From contig OY969805.1 of the NCBI GenBank assembly GCA_963703325.1, positions 2,108,001 to 2,172,000 on the forward strand: DNA of 64,000 bases. The letters are read 5' to 3'. A program made the position numbers and the translations under genes. The DNA is from Aquilonibacter sp963703325 (GTDB lineage: Bacteria; Vulcanimicrobiota; Vulcanimicrobiia; Vulcanimicrobiales; Vulcanimicrobiaceae). The notes below the pieces were generated by a model, which did no database searches, had not been told where the DNA came from, and saw only the letters and a list, made by a program, of their open reading frames with translations. Within the stretch, counting starts at the first letter, position 1; every line of letters starts with the position of its first letter. Below are positions 25,622 to 34,508 of this stretch, piece by piece.

Positions 25622-26053
25622 ATGGTCGTTACGGTAGCCCGTTGGCTGCTTGGGGTGCTCCTGGTCTGGGCCGGCGCCCTCAAGATCGGCCATCCGCTCG
25701 ACCTCGCATCCGCGATCGCGGGCTTCCGCTTGCTGCCGCCGGAACTGGTCGCGCCGTTGGCCGTCGTTCTGCCCTATTTTGAAGTACTGCTCGGTCTCTA
25801 TCTTGTCGCTGGGCTCTTTACACGCGTGGCCGCCTGGATCGCGGCCGTGCAATTCGTGATCTACGCCGCCGCGATCGCCTCTGCAGTACTGCGCGGCATT
25901 CCCGCGAACTGCGGCTGCTTTGGCCCCGGCGACACGGCGGTCGCGGATTGGCCGCACGTTGCGTTCGATCTCGCCTTGGCTGCCGTCGCTGCTTTTATCG
26001 CCGTCAGAGCGCCCGGCGCTCTCGCCCTCGACCGGAGATTACGTCCTCGATGA
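25622..26053 (+). CDS. MauE/DoxX-type four-helix membrane protein
   Basis: A 143-residue membrane protein with four helices and the MauE-like CGCFGPGD signature near residue 101. MauE was named for methylamine utilisation, but most relatives sit beside thioredoxin-like proteins and are thought to pass reductant across the membrane, in the manner of DsbD or VKOR. The following TlpA-like gene overlaps by 4 nt, which supports this. ATG 25622 is preceded by GGAAAGG; a TTG one codon earlier is possible. Confidence 0.8.
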   Translation: MVVTVARWLLGVLLVWAGALKIGHPLDLASAIAGFRLLPPELVAPLAVVLPYFEVLLGLYLVAGLFTRVAAWIAAVQFVIYAAAIASAVLRGIPANCGCFGPGDTAVADWPHVAFDLALAAVAAFIAVRAPGALALDRRLRPR

Positions 26054-26619
26054 ATCAACGCATGCTTGCGATCCTCTCCCTCGTCGTCATCGTCGTGCTG
26101 ATCGGCGCCGGCATCGTCTACGTCAAACTCCATCAGTCGCAATTGCAAAACGCCTCGAGCGCACCGGTTAATGCCGCCGCGCAAATGGGTGCAAAGGCGC
26201 CGGAATTCTCATTGCCGACGACGGCGGGGCCGTTTGATTTGGCCACGGTCGACAAACCGGTGTTTCTCGAAATCTTCGCGACCTGGTGTCCGCATTGCCA
26301 GCGTGAAACGGCGGTGATCAACCAACTGTACGCGGTGTACGGCTCACGGGTGGCATTCCTTGCCGTTCCCGGCAGCGATACCGGCATGGACGGTGCCTCA
26401 CCCGAATCGCAGTTCGACGTCTTGAACTTTCAGATTCGCTTTAAGGTGAAGTATCCGATCGCCGCCTACGATCCAAACCTGACCGTTGCGAAGTTATATC
26501 TGAAGGGTGGCTACCCGACGATCGCGATCATCGATCGCAGCAAGACGATTGCCTATTTGAACAGCGGCGAGGTCCCGTATAAGGAACTCGCCGCCGCGTT
26601 GAACGCCGTGCTCAAATAG
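26050..26619 (+). CDS. Membrane-anchored thioredoxin-like (TlpA) protein
   Basis: A 189-residue thiol-disulfide protein with an N-terminal membrane helix (about 5-24) and a periplasmic thioredoxin domain. The active site is WCPHC in EIFATWCPHCQRET, and the cis-Pro is in GGYPTIAIIDR. It probably reduces or isomerises cysteines of exported metalloproteins, for example the SCO1 proteins encoded opposite. The ATG overlaps the MauE-like stop (ATGA). A much longer in-frame extension overlapping the MauE gene is rejected because the helix would then be internal. Confidence 0.9.
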   Translation: MNQRMLAILSLVVIVVLIGAGIVYVKLHQSQLQNASSAPVNAAAQMGAKAPEFSLPTTAGPFDLATVDKPVFLEIFATWCPHCQRETAVINQLYAVYGSRVAFLAVPGSDTGMDGASPESQFDVLNFQIRFKVKYPIAAYDPNLTVAKLYLKGGYPTIAIIDRSKTIAYLNSGEVPYKELAAALNAVLK

Positions 26620-26629
26620 GCGATAAAGG

Positions 26630-27373
26630 CTAGTCGTTCGGCGGGAAGATGTAGGTGGGCGGGGGCACCGTCGGAGTGCCGACTTCCAACACGATCTGCT
26701 GGTGCGAGCGCAGCGGAATCTGGCGCAAATCGCCGTCGTAGAGCGTGCCGTTCACGTAGGCGATGACCGGCCCTCTGAGACCAGCGACGTCGTCGCGTGT
26801 CAACGGCTGTCCCCAAACGTCGAAGAACATCCCAAGCTGAAATCCTGGACTGCCTTGCGGCGCGAGCACCGGCGACTCGACGTGAATGATCCCGTCCATC
26901 GAGTGCGTGTGGGTCCAATAGAGACAACCCTGCGGCGGAACGGGGGCTGCGCCGACGAGCATTGGAACCGCGACCTGCGTCCCATGATAGAAGATGGAAA
27001 GATGCGTGTGCGTGTGGAGTGTGTCGTACTCCATGCCGCCACACGTCATCCCGTCGATTGGCTGGCCTTGGCCGCCTGCGGGCGTGTCGGGTAGTTTGCC
27101 CTTATACAGCTTGAACGTCGGCTTGCCGAGCGTCTCGCCGTCGGTCAGCTGTATCGGTTTCGATGCAGCCGCACTCGACGGTGCGGGTGTCGGCGTCGCG
27201 TACGCTTCGCTGATTTGGCGCTGCTGCATCCAGTTCATGATCCCGAAGATCGCGATGATGACGACCACCAGCACGGCCGCGCTGATATACACCATGATCA
27301 TCGGGTCGCGTTTGGGCGGTGGAGCTGAACCGCTGCGGGATTGACGGCGGCGATCGGAACGGGAGTTTGGCAT
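26630..27373 (-). CDS. Membrane-anchored His-rich protein of unknown function
   Basis: A 247-residue protein with a basic cytoplasmic tail, one membrane helix (about 25-46), a Pro/Ser/Ala linker and a conserved-looking extracytoplasmic domain. Striking motifs are MTCGGMEYDTLHTHTHLSIF and YWTHTHSMDGIIHVESP, giving seven closely placed His plus a Cys. These suggest a metal site, perhaps copper, in line with the SCO1 and TlpA genes nearby. I know similar HTHTH proteins only as hypothetical ones. It is convergent with the TlpA-like gene (10 nt between stops) and follows hldD on the minus strand. Confidence 0.6.
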   Translation of the reverse strand: MPNSRSDRRRQSRSGSAPPPKRDPMIMVYISAAVLVVVIIAIFGIMNWMQQRQISEAYATPTPAPSSAAASKPIQLTDGETLGKPTFKLYKGKLPDTPAGGQGQPIDGMTCGGMEYDTLHTHTHLSIFYHGTQVAVPMLVGAAPVPPQGCLYWTHTHSMDGIIHVESPVLAPQGSPGFQLGMFFDVWGQPLTRDDVAGLRGPVIAYVNGTLYDGDLRQIPLRSHQQIVLEVGTPTVPPPTYIFPPND

Positions 27374-27382
27374 CGAACCTCG

Positions 27383-28402
27383 TTATCGGACGGTGAGAGC
27401 TTCGGGCAGGGCCGGGTCGAGCACGCGGCCCGGCTGGAGATAATTTGACACGTAATCCTGCACGGCATCGGCAAGTGACGTGATCGGTGCGTTGTAACCG
27501 CTCGCGCGCAACCGCTCGATCCGTGCCTGGGTAGAATACTGATACTTGGGCTGCAAAAGTTCCGGCATCTCGATGAATTCGATGCGCTCGGGAAGTGCGA
27601 GTGCGGCAAAGATCGGACGCACGAGATCGAGCCAGGTCTGCGCCAACCCCGAGCCGATGTTGATGAGACCGCTTACGTCGCCTAGACCGACCGCCAACGT
27701 CATCTCGACGGCATCTTTCACATAGATAAAGTCGCGTCGCTGCTCGCCGTCGCGGAATTCGGGCCGGTAGCTCTTGAAGAGCTTCACGCTTCCACCGGCG
27801 CGGATTTGTTCGAACGCCTTGCAGACGACGCTGCGCATGTCGCCCTTGTGGTCTTCGTTGGGCCCGAACACGTTAAAGTATTTCAGGCCAACGATCTGCT
27901 CGCTCATTCCGCAGCGCTGCGCATACAGATCGAAAAGCTGCTTGGAGTAGGCATACATGTTGAGCGGGCGCAGTGCGCGCAGGTCCATCTCATCGGAATG
28001 GTCGTCTTCGAGCGCGCCGTAGGTCGCCGCGGACGACGCGTAGACGAAGCGCGTATCGCGCCCAACCGCCCAATGCGCGAGCACCTTCGTGTACTCGTAA
28101 TTGTTGCGCATGAGATAGTCCGCGTCGCGCTCGGTGGTCGAGGAACAGGCGCCGAGGTGAAAGACGGTGCCGACATTTCCGAACACGTCGGGGTGCTCGC
28201 CGATCGCGTCGGCAAAATCGTCCGCGTCGACGTAATCGACAAAACGGAGCGGCACCAAGTGCCGCCATTTCTCAGATTCGTCTAAACGATCGACCGCGAT
28301 GATGTCGTCGACGCCACGCCGGTTGAGCGCCCAGATAAGCGCGCTGCCGATAAGTCCGGCGGCACCCGTGACGACGATGGGTCGGGCTGAGAAGTGGTGC
28401 AT
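27383..28402 (-). CDS. hldD: ADP-L-glycero-D-manno-heptose 6-epimerase
   Basis: Short-chain dehydrogenase-type epimerase that makes the heptose donor for LPS inner core. The Rossmann motif VTGAAGLIGS (near residue 12), GACSSTTERDADYLMRNN, YASSAATYGA, YAYSKQLFD (catalytic Tyr and Lys) and LKYFNVFGPNEDHKGDMRSV are close to HldD. At 339 residues it has normal length. ATG 28402 is chosen; an ATG six codons upstream is possible. No other LPS core gene is nearby, so the heptose pathway is otherwise encoded elsewhere. Confidence 0.88.
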   Translation of the reverse strand: MHHFSARPIVVTGAAGLIGSALIWALNRRGVDDIIAVDRLDESEKWRHLVPLRFVDYVDADDFADAIGEHPDVFGNVGTVFHLGACSSTTERDADYLMRNNYEYTKVLAHWAVGRDTRFVYASSAATYGALEDDHSDEMDLRALRPLNMYAYSKQLFDLYAQRCGMSEQIVGLKYFNVFGPNEDHKGDMRSVVCKAFEQIRAGGSVKLFKSYRPEFRDGEQRRDFIYVKDAVEMTLAVGLGDVSGLINIGSGLAQTWLDLVRPIFAALALPERIEFIEMPELLQPKYQYSTQARIERLRASGYNAPITSLADAVQDYVSNYLQPGRVLDPALPEALTVR

Positions 28403-28465
28403 GCGAAGCCGCGTATTCACCTGGAGAAAACTGAGAGTCCTCCGCGTTCGGTGAAAAGGAGGCTC

Positions 28466-28846
28466 CTACCCCGTGCAGGCGGCGCAGGTCCCGTAGAAAG
28501 TCACGGCGTGATCTTTCACCCGGAATTTCGGCGGCACCAGCTTGCGGAGGCTATCGACGCAGCCGGCGATATCGAAGACGCGCTCGCACTTGTCGCACTG
28601 GAAATGATGGTGGTGGCCCTTGTCTGAGCGCTCATAGCGAACCGCTTCGCCGGGGATCTCGACCGCCTCGATCCAGCCATCTTCGAGGAGCGCGTTGACC
28701 GTGCGATAGACGGTCGCCACGCCCAGGCCCTCGATCCGCTTCGAAGCCGCCTCCAAGAGCTCGCCCACGCTCAGGGGCCGGTCGGCGCGTTCGAACACGG
28801 CGGTCATCGCGTCGCGTTGTTTGGTTTTTCGGCTGTTGGGATTCAC
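28466..28846 (-). CDS. Ferric uptake regulator family repressor
   Basis: A 126-residue Fur-family protein. The winged-helix part includes RADRPLSVGELLEAAS and GLGVATVYRTVNALLEDG. The metal/dimerisation part includes HHHHFQCDKCERVFD and a C-terminal CAAC, so both CxxC pairs of a structural zinc site are present. The GTG start at 28846 has GAGGACT just upstream; the longer open frame beyond it runs into the promoter region. A Fur box lies between this gene and the divergent TonB receptor, so autoregulation and iron control of the receptor are likely. Confidence 0.92.
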   Translation of the reverse strand: MNPNSRKTKQRDAMTAVFERADRPLSVGELLEAASKRIEGLGVATVYRTVNALLEDGWIEAVEIPGEAVRYERSDKGHHHHFQCDKCERVFDIAGCVDSLRKLVPPKFRVKDHAVTFYGTCAACTG

Positions 28847-28869
28847 TCGTAGTCCTCGTTGTTGACTAT

Positions 28870-28900
28870 TTGATAATGATAAGTTATTCTCATTTATAAT
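28870..28900. promoter_or_regulatory. Fur box overlapping the promoter of the TonB receptor gene
   Basis: TGATAATGATAAGTTATTCT (28871-28890) followed by CATT matches the classical Fur box GATAATGATAATCATTATC closely. A consensus TATAAT (28895-28900) reading plus lies immediately after it, with TTGATA at 28870-28875 as a possible -35 (19-nt spacing). Binding here would block transcription of the receptor at 28932 and probably of fur at 28846. Confidence 0.75.
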
Positions 28901-28931
28901 ACAACTGGCCCACCCCCACGACAAGGACATA

Positions 28932-31355
28932 ATGATTCGCTCGCTGCGGCGCATTCTCAGCGCGGCTCTCCTTTTTACTTCCTTCGCGCTATGGTGTGCT
29001 GCACCGTCGTTAGCGGGCAACCCAAGTGCCTTTATTTCGGGAACGGTTACGGAGAACGGTAAGCCCGTTGCGGGCGCGGCGGTTACGGCGTCCGGAAACA
29101 ACCGGACCTTACGCACCAAAAGCGACGCCGGCGGTCACTTTCGTTTTCCGCCGCTCACACTTGGATCGTATCTGCTTTCCGCCTCATACGGAGATGCGGC
29201 TGGAGAGGCGCGCGTCGATTTGACCATTGGCGGAGCCGCGATAACGATTCCGCTCGGAACCCTCAAGTCGATCGCTGAGGTCGCCGTTCGTTCTGCAAGC
29301 ACCGTGCGCGGTAGTGGCGGCGACGTCGTCCTCAACGGCACGACGATCACCGAGATGCCCTACAACAACAGCTTCCCGGAGATGATGGTGCAAATGCCGG
29401 GAGCCGCGCGCGGTGCGAACGGTGTCGTGCATATGAACGGCGATCATGGCGTCATCGACTTCCAACTCGACGGCGTCATGCTGCCCGAAGAACTCAATCG
29501 CGACATCGGCGGCGAGATCAACCTAAACGACGTGTCGTACGTCTCTCTCATCGAGGGCGCGTATCCCGCGCAGTACGGACTGAAATTCGGTTCGGTCTTC
29601 AATATCTCGACGCGCGCGGGAACAGGGCCGGCGGGCTTCGACGGCAATGCCTCCTATGGATCGTACGGAACCGTTAACTCGACGATCGGCTTCCACTCGC
29701 CGCTGGCAGGCGGCGGCGGTTATGACATCGCGTTCAGCGGCATGACGACGAACCGCGGTCTGGATCCGCCCGATTTCGACTCGCCGCACAACCAAGCCAG
29801 CTCGGTGAATCAGTTCGCGCGCTTCACACTCCCCGGCAGCGGAGATAACTACACGAACGTGACGTTCATTCACAGCACGGCGACGTTCCAGATCCCGAAC
29901 GATGTCGACTTTGGCGAACCGGCCAATACCGACGACAACGAGAACCAAGAAGACGTGTTCCTCTCGATGCAGTTCCACCATGCGATCGGTGACGTCGGCG
30001 CGTGGAACTTCGGGCCGGCGTTCAAATCGTCGAACATCCAGGATTTCGGCGATGCACCGGGCGACTTTGCCTACGGCGAAGCGATCAATGTCACGCCGCC
30101 GCCCTACGGCAACGGCGGCACGCCGGCGGATTGCGCCATGAATCCAAATCCGAACTATCTGCCCACAACGTGTGCCGTTTCGCTGAACGACAATCGCACC
30201 GCGTTCGACTATATCATGCAAAGCGACTTCACCCGGATCTACGGAAACCACACATTCCAAGCCGGCGCGACCTACGATGGTACGCTCGTCGACAAGTATT
30301 ACGCGGTCACGCTGCAACCCGGTAACTTCCTTGCACCGCTGCTCACACCGGGGACGCCCGACGCCCCGGCGACGGTCATCGACGACACGCCGAACGTCGG
30401 CAATACCTACACGTCGTATGCGCAGGATAGCTGGCGCATCTCGCCGTTGTGGGAAGCGGACTACGGCATGCGCTACGATTTCTTCACCATCAAATCGGCG
30501 ACGTTCTTCCAGGGCTTTGGTTCAACCAGCCCGCGCCTGAAGCTTACACGCTTCTACGGAACCCGGGCGAGCGTCTATGCCTACATCGGCCGGTTCTTTG
30601 AGCCGCCCTCGTTCGAGAACGTCGGCCCCCAGGCGGCGTATCTGCTCAACATTCCGTTGCAGTGTAACCTGCCTACAGGTGCGCCTCTCTCTGACTGTCT
30701 CACGCAGTCGGCGGCGCAATTCGATCTCAAACCCGAGCGCGACTCGGATCTCGAGCTCGGTGGTCACATCCCGGTCGGCAGCGGCGATCTGGGCTTCCGC
30801 GTCTGGCAGAAAAACGCCAACGACCTCATCGACGATACGCAGGTCGGGGTGACGGCGCTGCACCAGGACATCAACTACACGCTGGGGCGCATATCGCAAG
30901 AAGGGCTCAACTACACGCAGCCGCTTCCGCGCGGCGGGCGGGCATATGTGGCCTTCGCCCACCTGCTCTCTCTGAACGCCGGATGCGAAACGCAGCTTCT
31001 CGCGCCGTGCTACGGTCAGCCGAGCGGCTTCACGCCGGCGGACCACGAGCAGATATGGACCGTCAACAGCGGTGTGCTGCTACGCGACAAGCGCGGCGGA
31101 TGGTACTCGATGGATGAGGAGTACGGCAGCGGATTATCGTCGGCGGTGTGCCCGTCGCAAATTCTGTTCTGCTCCCAGACGCCGCATACCACGTTCAGTG
31201 CGGAGAAAGGCTTTGCGATCGGTCCGAAGACGGCGCTGACCTTCGACGTTGAGAATCTTCTAAACGACCGCTACTATGTGACGCTCTTGAACGCGCAAGG
31301 CAATCACTACGCTTCCCCTCGCACGTTTAGCATGGGCGTGCGATTTAACCCATAG
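28932..31355 (+). CDS. TonB-dependent outer-membrane receptor with carboxypeptidase-like N-domain
   Basis: An 807-residue outer-membrane transporter. It has a signal peptide (about 1-28), a carboxypeptidase regulatory-like Ig domain (about 32-105, ISGTVTENGKPVAGAAVTAS, FRFPPLTLGSYLLSAS), a plug domain with MPYNNSFPEMMVQMPGA and IDFQLDGVML, and a C-terminal barrel ending in an aromatic-rich strand. The ATG has AAGGA 7 nt upstream. The Fur box in its promoter points to uptake of an iron chelate, which is inference. No TonB/ExbBD or periplasmic binding protein is adjacent. Confidence 0.88.
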   Translation: MIRSLRRILSAALLFTSFALWCAAPSLAGNPSAFISGTVTENGKPVAGAAVTASGNNRTLRTKSDAGGHFRFPPLTLGSYLLSASYGDAAGEARVDLTIGGAAITIPLGTLKSIAEVAVRSASTVRGSGGDVVLNGTTITEMPYNNSFPEMMVQMPGAARGANGVVHMNGDHGVIDFQLDGVMLPEELNRDIGGEINLNDVSYVSLIEGAYPAQYGLKFGSVFNISTRAGTGPAGFDGNASYGSYGTVNSTIGFHSPLAGGGGYDIAFSGMTTNRGLDPPDFDSPHNQASSVNQFARFTLPGSGDNYTNVTFIHSTATFQIPNDVDFGEPANTDDNENQEDVFLSMQFHHAIGDVGAWNFGPAFKSSNIQDFGDAPGDFAYGEAINVTPPPYGNGGTPADCAMNPNPNYLPTTCAVSLNDNRTAFDYIMQSDFTRIYGNHTFQAGATYDGTLVDKYYAVTLQPGNFLAPLLTPGTPDAPATVIDDTPNVGNTYTSYAQDSWRISPLWEADYGMRYDFFTIKSATFFQGFGSTSPRLKLTRFYGTRASVYAYIGRFFEPPSFENVGPQAAYLLNIPLQCNLPTGAPLSDCLTQSAAQFDLKPERDSDLELGGHIPVGSGDLGFRVWQKNANDLIDDTQVGVTALHQDINYTLGRISQEGLNYTQPLPRGGRAYVAFAHLLSLNAGCETQLLAPCYGQPSGFTPADHEQIWTVNSGVLLRDKRGGWYSMDEEYGSGLSSAVCPSQILFCSQTPHTTFSAEKGFAIGPKTALTFDVENLLNDRYYVTLLNAQGNHYASPRTFSMGVRFNP

Positions 31356-31361
31356 CTTTCC

Positions 31362-31422
31362 TTGTCACCTCGAGCATAGCTGTGGAACGCTTCGCGTTCC
31401 ATGTGCTACGCTCGGGATGACA
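31362..31422. terminator. Long hairpin between convergent TonB receptor genes
   Basis: An imperfect 61-nt inverted repeat from TTGTCACCTCGAGC to GCTCGGGATGACAA, with an inner perfect arm TGGAACGC-TTC-GCGTTCCA. It fills the gap between the two convergent receptor genes. It has no U-tract, so it may act as a bidirectional terminator or be one copy of a REP-like dispersed palindrome. Confidence 0.6.
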
Positions 31423-31431
31423 AAGTAGCGT

Positions 31432-33855
31432 CTAGAACGGTTCGGTCAATTTGAACAGGAACGTGCGGGAGTTGGCGATTTGCGTCGTGTTGAAACCGTT
31501 CGCGATCTTGATCACATACTGGTGATTCAAGATGTTCTGGACATCGAACGTTACACCGAGTCCGCGTGAATCGGGGCCCTTGCCCGCGTTGACGATGCGT
31601 CCTGCGCTCAGGTCGAACGTAGTGTGCGCCGGTAGCGTGCCGCTGAGGTTGACGTTCGCGTCTTCGAACTGGACCGGGAATCCGCTGCCGTAGTCGGCCT
31701 GCAGCGTCGTAAACCACGCGCGATCCGCGCCGAAGTGCGCGGTGTAGCCGGCCGTCGAATCGACCAGCTGCGAGTGGTCTTCGATGCTGAGCTGCGCCGG
31801 TGAAGAGATCGGCAAGCCTTGGTTGATGTTTGGCGGGAACAAGAAGGTCGAACCGGAGATGCCGCCTGCCAGCGACTCAGAGACGGTCGAGGTGAAGAAC
31901 CAGTCGTTGCCGTTGCGTTGGCGATCCTGGAGACGAATCTCGAGCCCTTGAGCATGGCCGATCGCATTGTTGTAGACCGCGAACAGCGGCGTGTTCAGCA
32001 GCTGTGTCGTGTCGAGGACATTGACGACGTTCTTCTCGTAGAGGTTGGCCCAGCCGGTTAAGTTGCCGCTGAACGTGTGCTGCATGCCGATCTCATAGTA
32101 GCTATCCATCTCGGGCTGCAGATCGTAGGGTGGCGTCGTCGTCGAGCAACCGTTTTGCGCTGCGAAGATAACGCACGCTTGGCGCACATCTTCAAGGAGT
32201 GGTGCCGCATAGTAACGGCCGTAGAATAGGTGGAACACGTTGCGGCCGCCGTCGGAGACATTGACCCCGAAGCGCGGCTCGATCATGTATCCGCTCGTGT
32301 AGCCGGTCGAGTGATCGTAACGAAGGCCGTAGTCGAAGACGACGTTTTTGCTTGCTTCCCATTTGTCTTGGGCGTAGATACCGATCTGCGAACCGGCTTG
32401 CGCTTGCGCGGAGGAAGAAGCAAAATACGGCGATGCGACGGGCGGCGTCACCCCCCCGCTCGGCAACGCGCATGCGACGTAGTAGCACGCGTAGGTTTGT
32501 GAACCCGAAGAATTCTCGCGGTTCGCGTCGAGACCGATTTTCCACGTGTGGTTCTTGCTCGAACGTAACTGCGAGACGCGTAGGCCGAGGTAGTTCGCGT
32601 AGGTTGTTTGCGCCAAACCAACGTTATTGATTAAGTCCGGATCCGGCGGGACGTCGGATCCACAATCGGGGTAGTTCGCGCATCCGAAGTTTGGGCCCAT
32701 GCCCTGCACGTCGGCGGCGAGATCACCGTCGTAGTCGACACGCGTCGAGCGGAACCAGGGGATCAGCTGAAATACGCCGTTGCCGTCTTTCGAGATCTGC
32801 GTGAAGTTGAGGTTGGCGAAGCGGTCGTACTCGAGCTGCGTGTCATCAGTTCCGGGAATTGCGTAGATGGGGTCGTTGATATTGTTGGGATCGGTATTGA
32901 TTGGAATCTGGAACTGCGAAAGCTGATTCGAGAAGTCAAAGGCCAACGTGGCGCGATCGTTGATTTTGGAAACCCAGCGCAAGAATTCGTCGCTGGCGGA
33001 ACTCTCATCGTGGATCGGAACGTACGTCGGTGCCTCGATGCCGTTAGCCGTGCTCGCCGTGTTGAGGTTCAGGAAGACTTCGTTGTTGCCGAAACGCGAG
33101 ACCATATCGAGCTGGCCGAGCGCCTGCGATTGATTGCCGGCCCCGCCGGTAAATGTGCCGTACGTGCCCTCGGGGATGTTTTCGAAGCGATCGGTGATGA
33201 TATTGACGACGGCACCCATGCGGTCGCCGCCGAATTCGGCCGGAATCGCACCGGTGTAGATCTCGAGCGAGTCGATGTCTTGCGGATCGACGATCTCGGC
33301 GAAGTTCGACGTCGTGGCGAGCGGAAGCGGGGCGCCGTCGATCTCGTAGGTGACACCGTGGAAGCCGTTGACCACCGGTTCGTTATACGAGAACGAGACA
33401 GCGCCGGGAACCGTCGTGATCAGTTTGTTGAGGCTATTGCGATCCGGCGAGGCGTCGATCTGCGCGCGATCGATCGTGGTGACCGCCACCGGCGTGCCGC
33501 CGGCGCCGGCATTCGCGGTGACGGCGGTGACCACGATCGTCTTGAGCAGATCGATGTTGACGGTCGCGACCGAGTCGCTTGCGACGTCGACCTCGGCCGA
33601 ATGATCTTCGGCGCCGCCGTGATGCGCGATGAGAAGATAGCGCCCGAACGGTACGGCCGCAAACGAGTATTCGCCGCGCGCATTCGTCGTGGTCGCGAAT
33701 TTCGAGCCTTCACCCGTAAGGGTGATTGACGCGCCGGCGACCGGCACGCCTGATTCAGTGATGACGCCGCGCACGAAGCCCATTACGGCTGCAAATGCCG
33801 GTGCTGTGGAAAGAAGCATGCACGCGACGATGGCCGTCGCGATCCAACGAGACAT
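31432..33855 (-). CDS. TonB-dependent receptor with carboxypeptidase-like N-domain
   Basis: Another 807-residue receptor of the same architecture as the convergent gene: signal peptide (about 1-23), Ig-like regulatory domain (GFVRGVITESGVPVAGASIT, YSFAAVPFGRYLLIAHHG), plug with IDRAQIDASPDRNSLNKLI and YEIDGAPLPLATTSN, and a barrel ending LFKLTEPF with terminal Phe. AAGAGGAG lies 6 nt before the ATG. No Fur box is visible upstream. The substrate is unknown. It follows a small membrane-protein gene (stop at 33883) on the same strand. Confidence 0.87.
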   Translation of the reverse strand: MSRWIATAIVACMLLSTAPAFAAVMGFVRGVITESGVPVAGASITLTGEGSKFATTTNARGEYSFAAVPFGRYLLIAHHGGAEDHSAEVDVASDSVATVNIDLLKTIVVTAVTANAGAGGTPVAVTTIDRAQIDASPDRNSLNKLITTVPGAVSFSYNEPVVNGFHGVTYEIDGAPLPLATTSNFAEIVDPQDIDSLEIYTGAIPAEFGGDRMGAVVNIITDRFENIPEGTYGTFTGGAGNQSQALGQLDMVSRFGNNEVFLNLNTASTANGIEAPTYVPIHDESSASDEFLRWVSKINDRATLAFDFSNQLSQFQIPINTDPNNINDPIYAIPGTDDTQLEYDRFANLNFTQISKDGNGVFQLIPWFRSTRVDYDGDLAADVQGMGPNFGCANYPDCGSDVPPDPDLINNVGLAQTTYANYLGLRVSQLRSSKNHTWKIGLDANRENSSGSQTYACYYVACALPSGGVTPPVASPYFASSSAQAQAGSQIGIYAQDKWEASKNVVFDYGLRYDHSTGYTSGYMIEPRFGVNVSDGGRNVFHLFYGRYYAAPLLEDVRQACVIFAAQNGCSTTTPPYDLQPEMDSYYEIGMQHTFSGNLTGWANLYEKNVVNVLDTTQLLNTPLFAVYNNAIGHAQGLEIRLQDRQRNGNDWFFTSTVSESLAGGISGSTFLFPPNINQGLPISSPAQLSIEDHSQLVDSTAGYTAHFGADRAWFTTLQADYGSGFPVQFEDANVNLSGTLPAHTTFDLSAGRIVNAGKGPDSRGLGVTFDVQNILNHQYVIKIANGFNTTQIANSRTFLFKLTEPF

Positions 33856-33882
33856 GGGAACTCCTCTTGAAAGAGAGTGATG

Positions 33883-34452
33883 CTAAATGGGGAGTAGCAT
33901 CAGGCTCGGCGGGGGCCGAGCGAAGCGCCGGTAGACGAAGAGCGTCCGGCGCGCAGAGGAGCACGAAGCAAAACGGCGGCGATAGCAGACCGGCCGGCGC
34001 GCGAACGGCACGCGGGCGATGGCTATCGCAATCGTGGCAATCGCGCGCACGAGCGCGCGGCTTGCCAGATTGATCAGCACGCTGGCGACGATCAGGAACA
34101 CCGCCACAACGATGAGGGAAGCATGCCAGAGATGGTCGGGTTCGAGGCTTTCGATTGCCGCGAACCACAGGCTCGCGCTGACCGACAGTGCAGCGACCGG
34201 CGGGATGAGCGGGCGCAGCGACGCCGCCAGCACCGAGCCGTCCGAGCGGCGCCGGATGCCCAGCCAGGCCAAGGCCGCCAGGGACGCGACAAAGGCTCCT
34301 ACGCCGGCGAGGGCGAGGAGTTCCAGCGTTGTATGGTAGGCGCCGCCGGCCTCGTGGTTGCTCCCGTAACTGGCCGCGTGTGCGGCAAGCGAGGCAAGCA
34401 ACCCCAAGAGTGCGACCCCCGGAAACTGCCGGAGTCTCACGATTGTTACCAT
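33883..34452 (-). CDS. Hypothetical four-helix membrane protein
   Basis: A 189-residue protein I do not recognise. Four hydrophobic helices span about residues 10-28, 42-66, 81-101 and 108-140; the last 45 residues are very rich in Arg, Cys and Ser and have no clear structure. The ATG at 34452 is the first in frame. It ends 27 nt before the TonB receptor start on the same strand, so the two may be cotranscribed. A helper role in envelope transport is only a guess. Confidence 0.5.
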   Translation of the reverse strand: MVTIVRLRQFPGVALLGLLASLAAHAASYGSNHEAGGAYHTTLELLALAGVGAFVASLAALAWLGIRRRSDGSVLAASLRPLIPPVAALSVSASLWFAAIESLEPDHLWHASLIVVAVFLIVASVLINLASRALVRAIATIAIAIARVPFARRPVCYRRRFASCSSARRTLFVYRRFARPPPSLMLLPI

Positions 34453-34508
34453 TCTACGTGGGCCGCAGGGTGTGCCTGGAGGCCGTGTCGTATCAGGTGG
34501 GCCCGATC

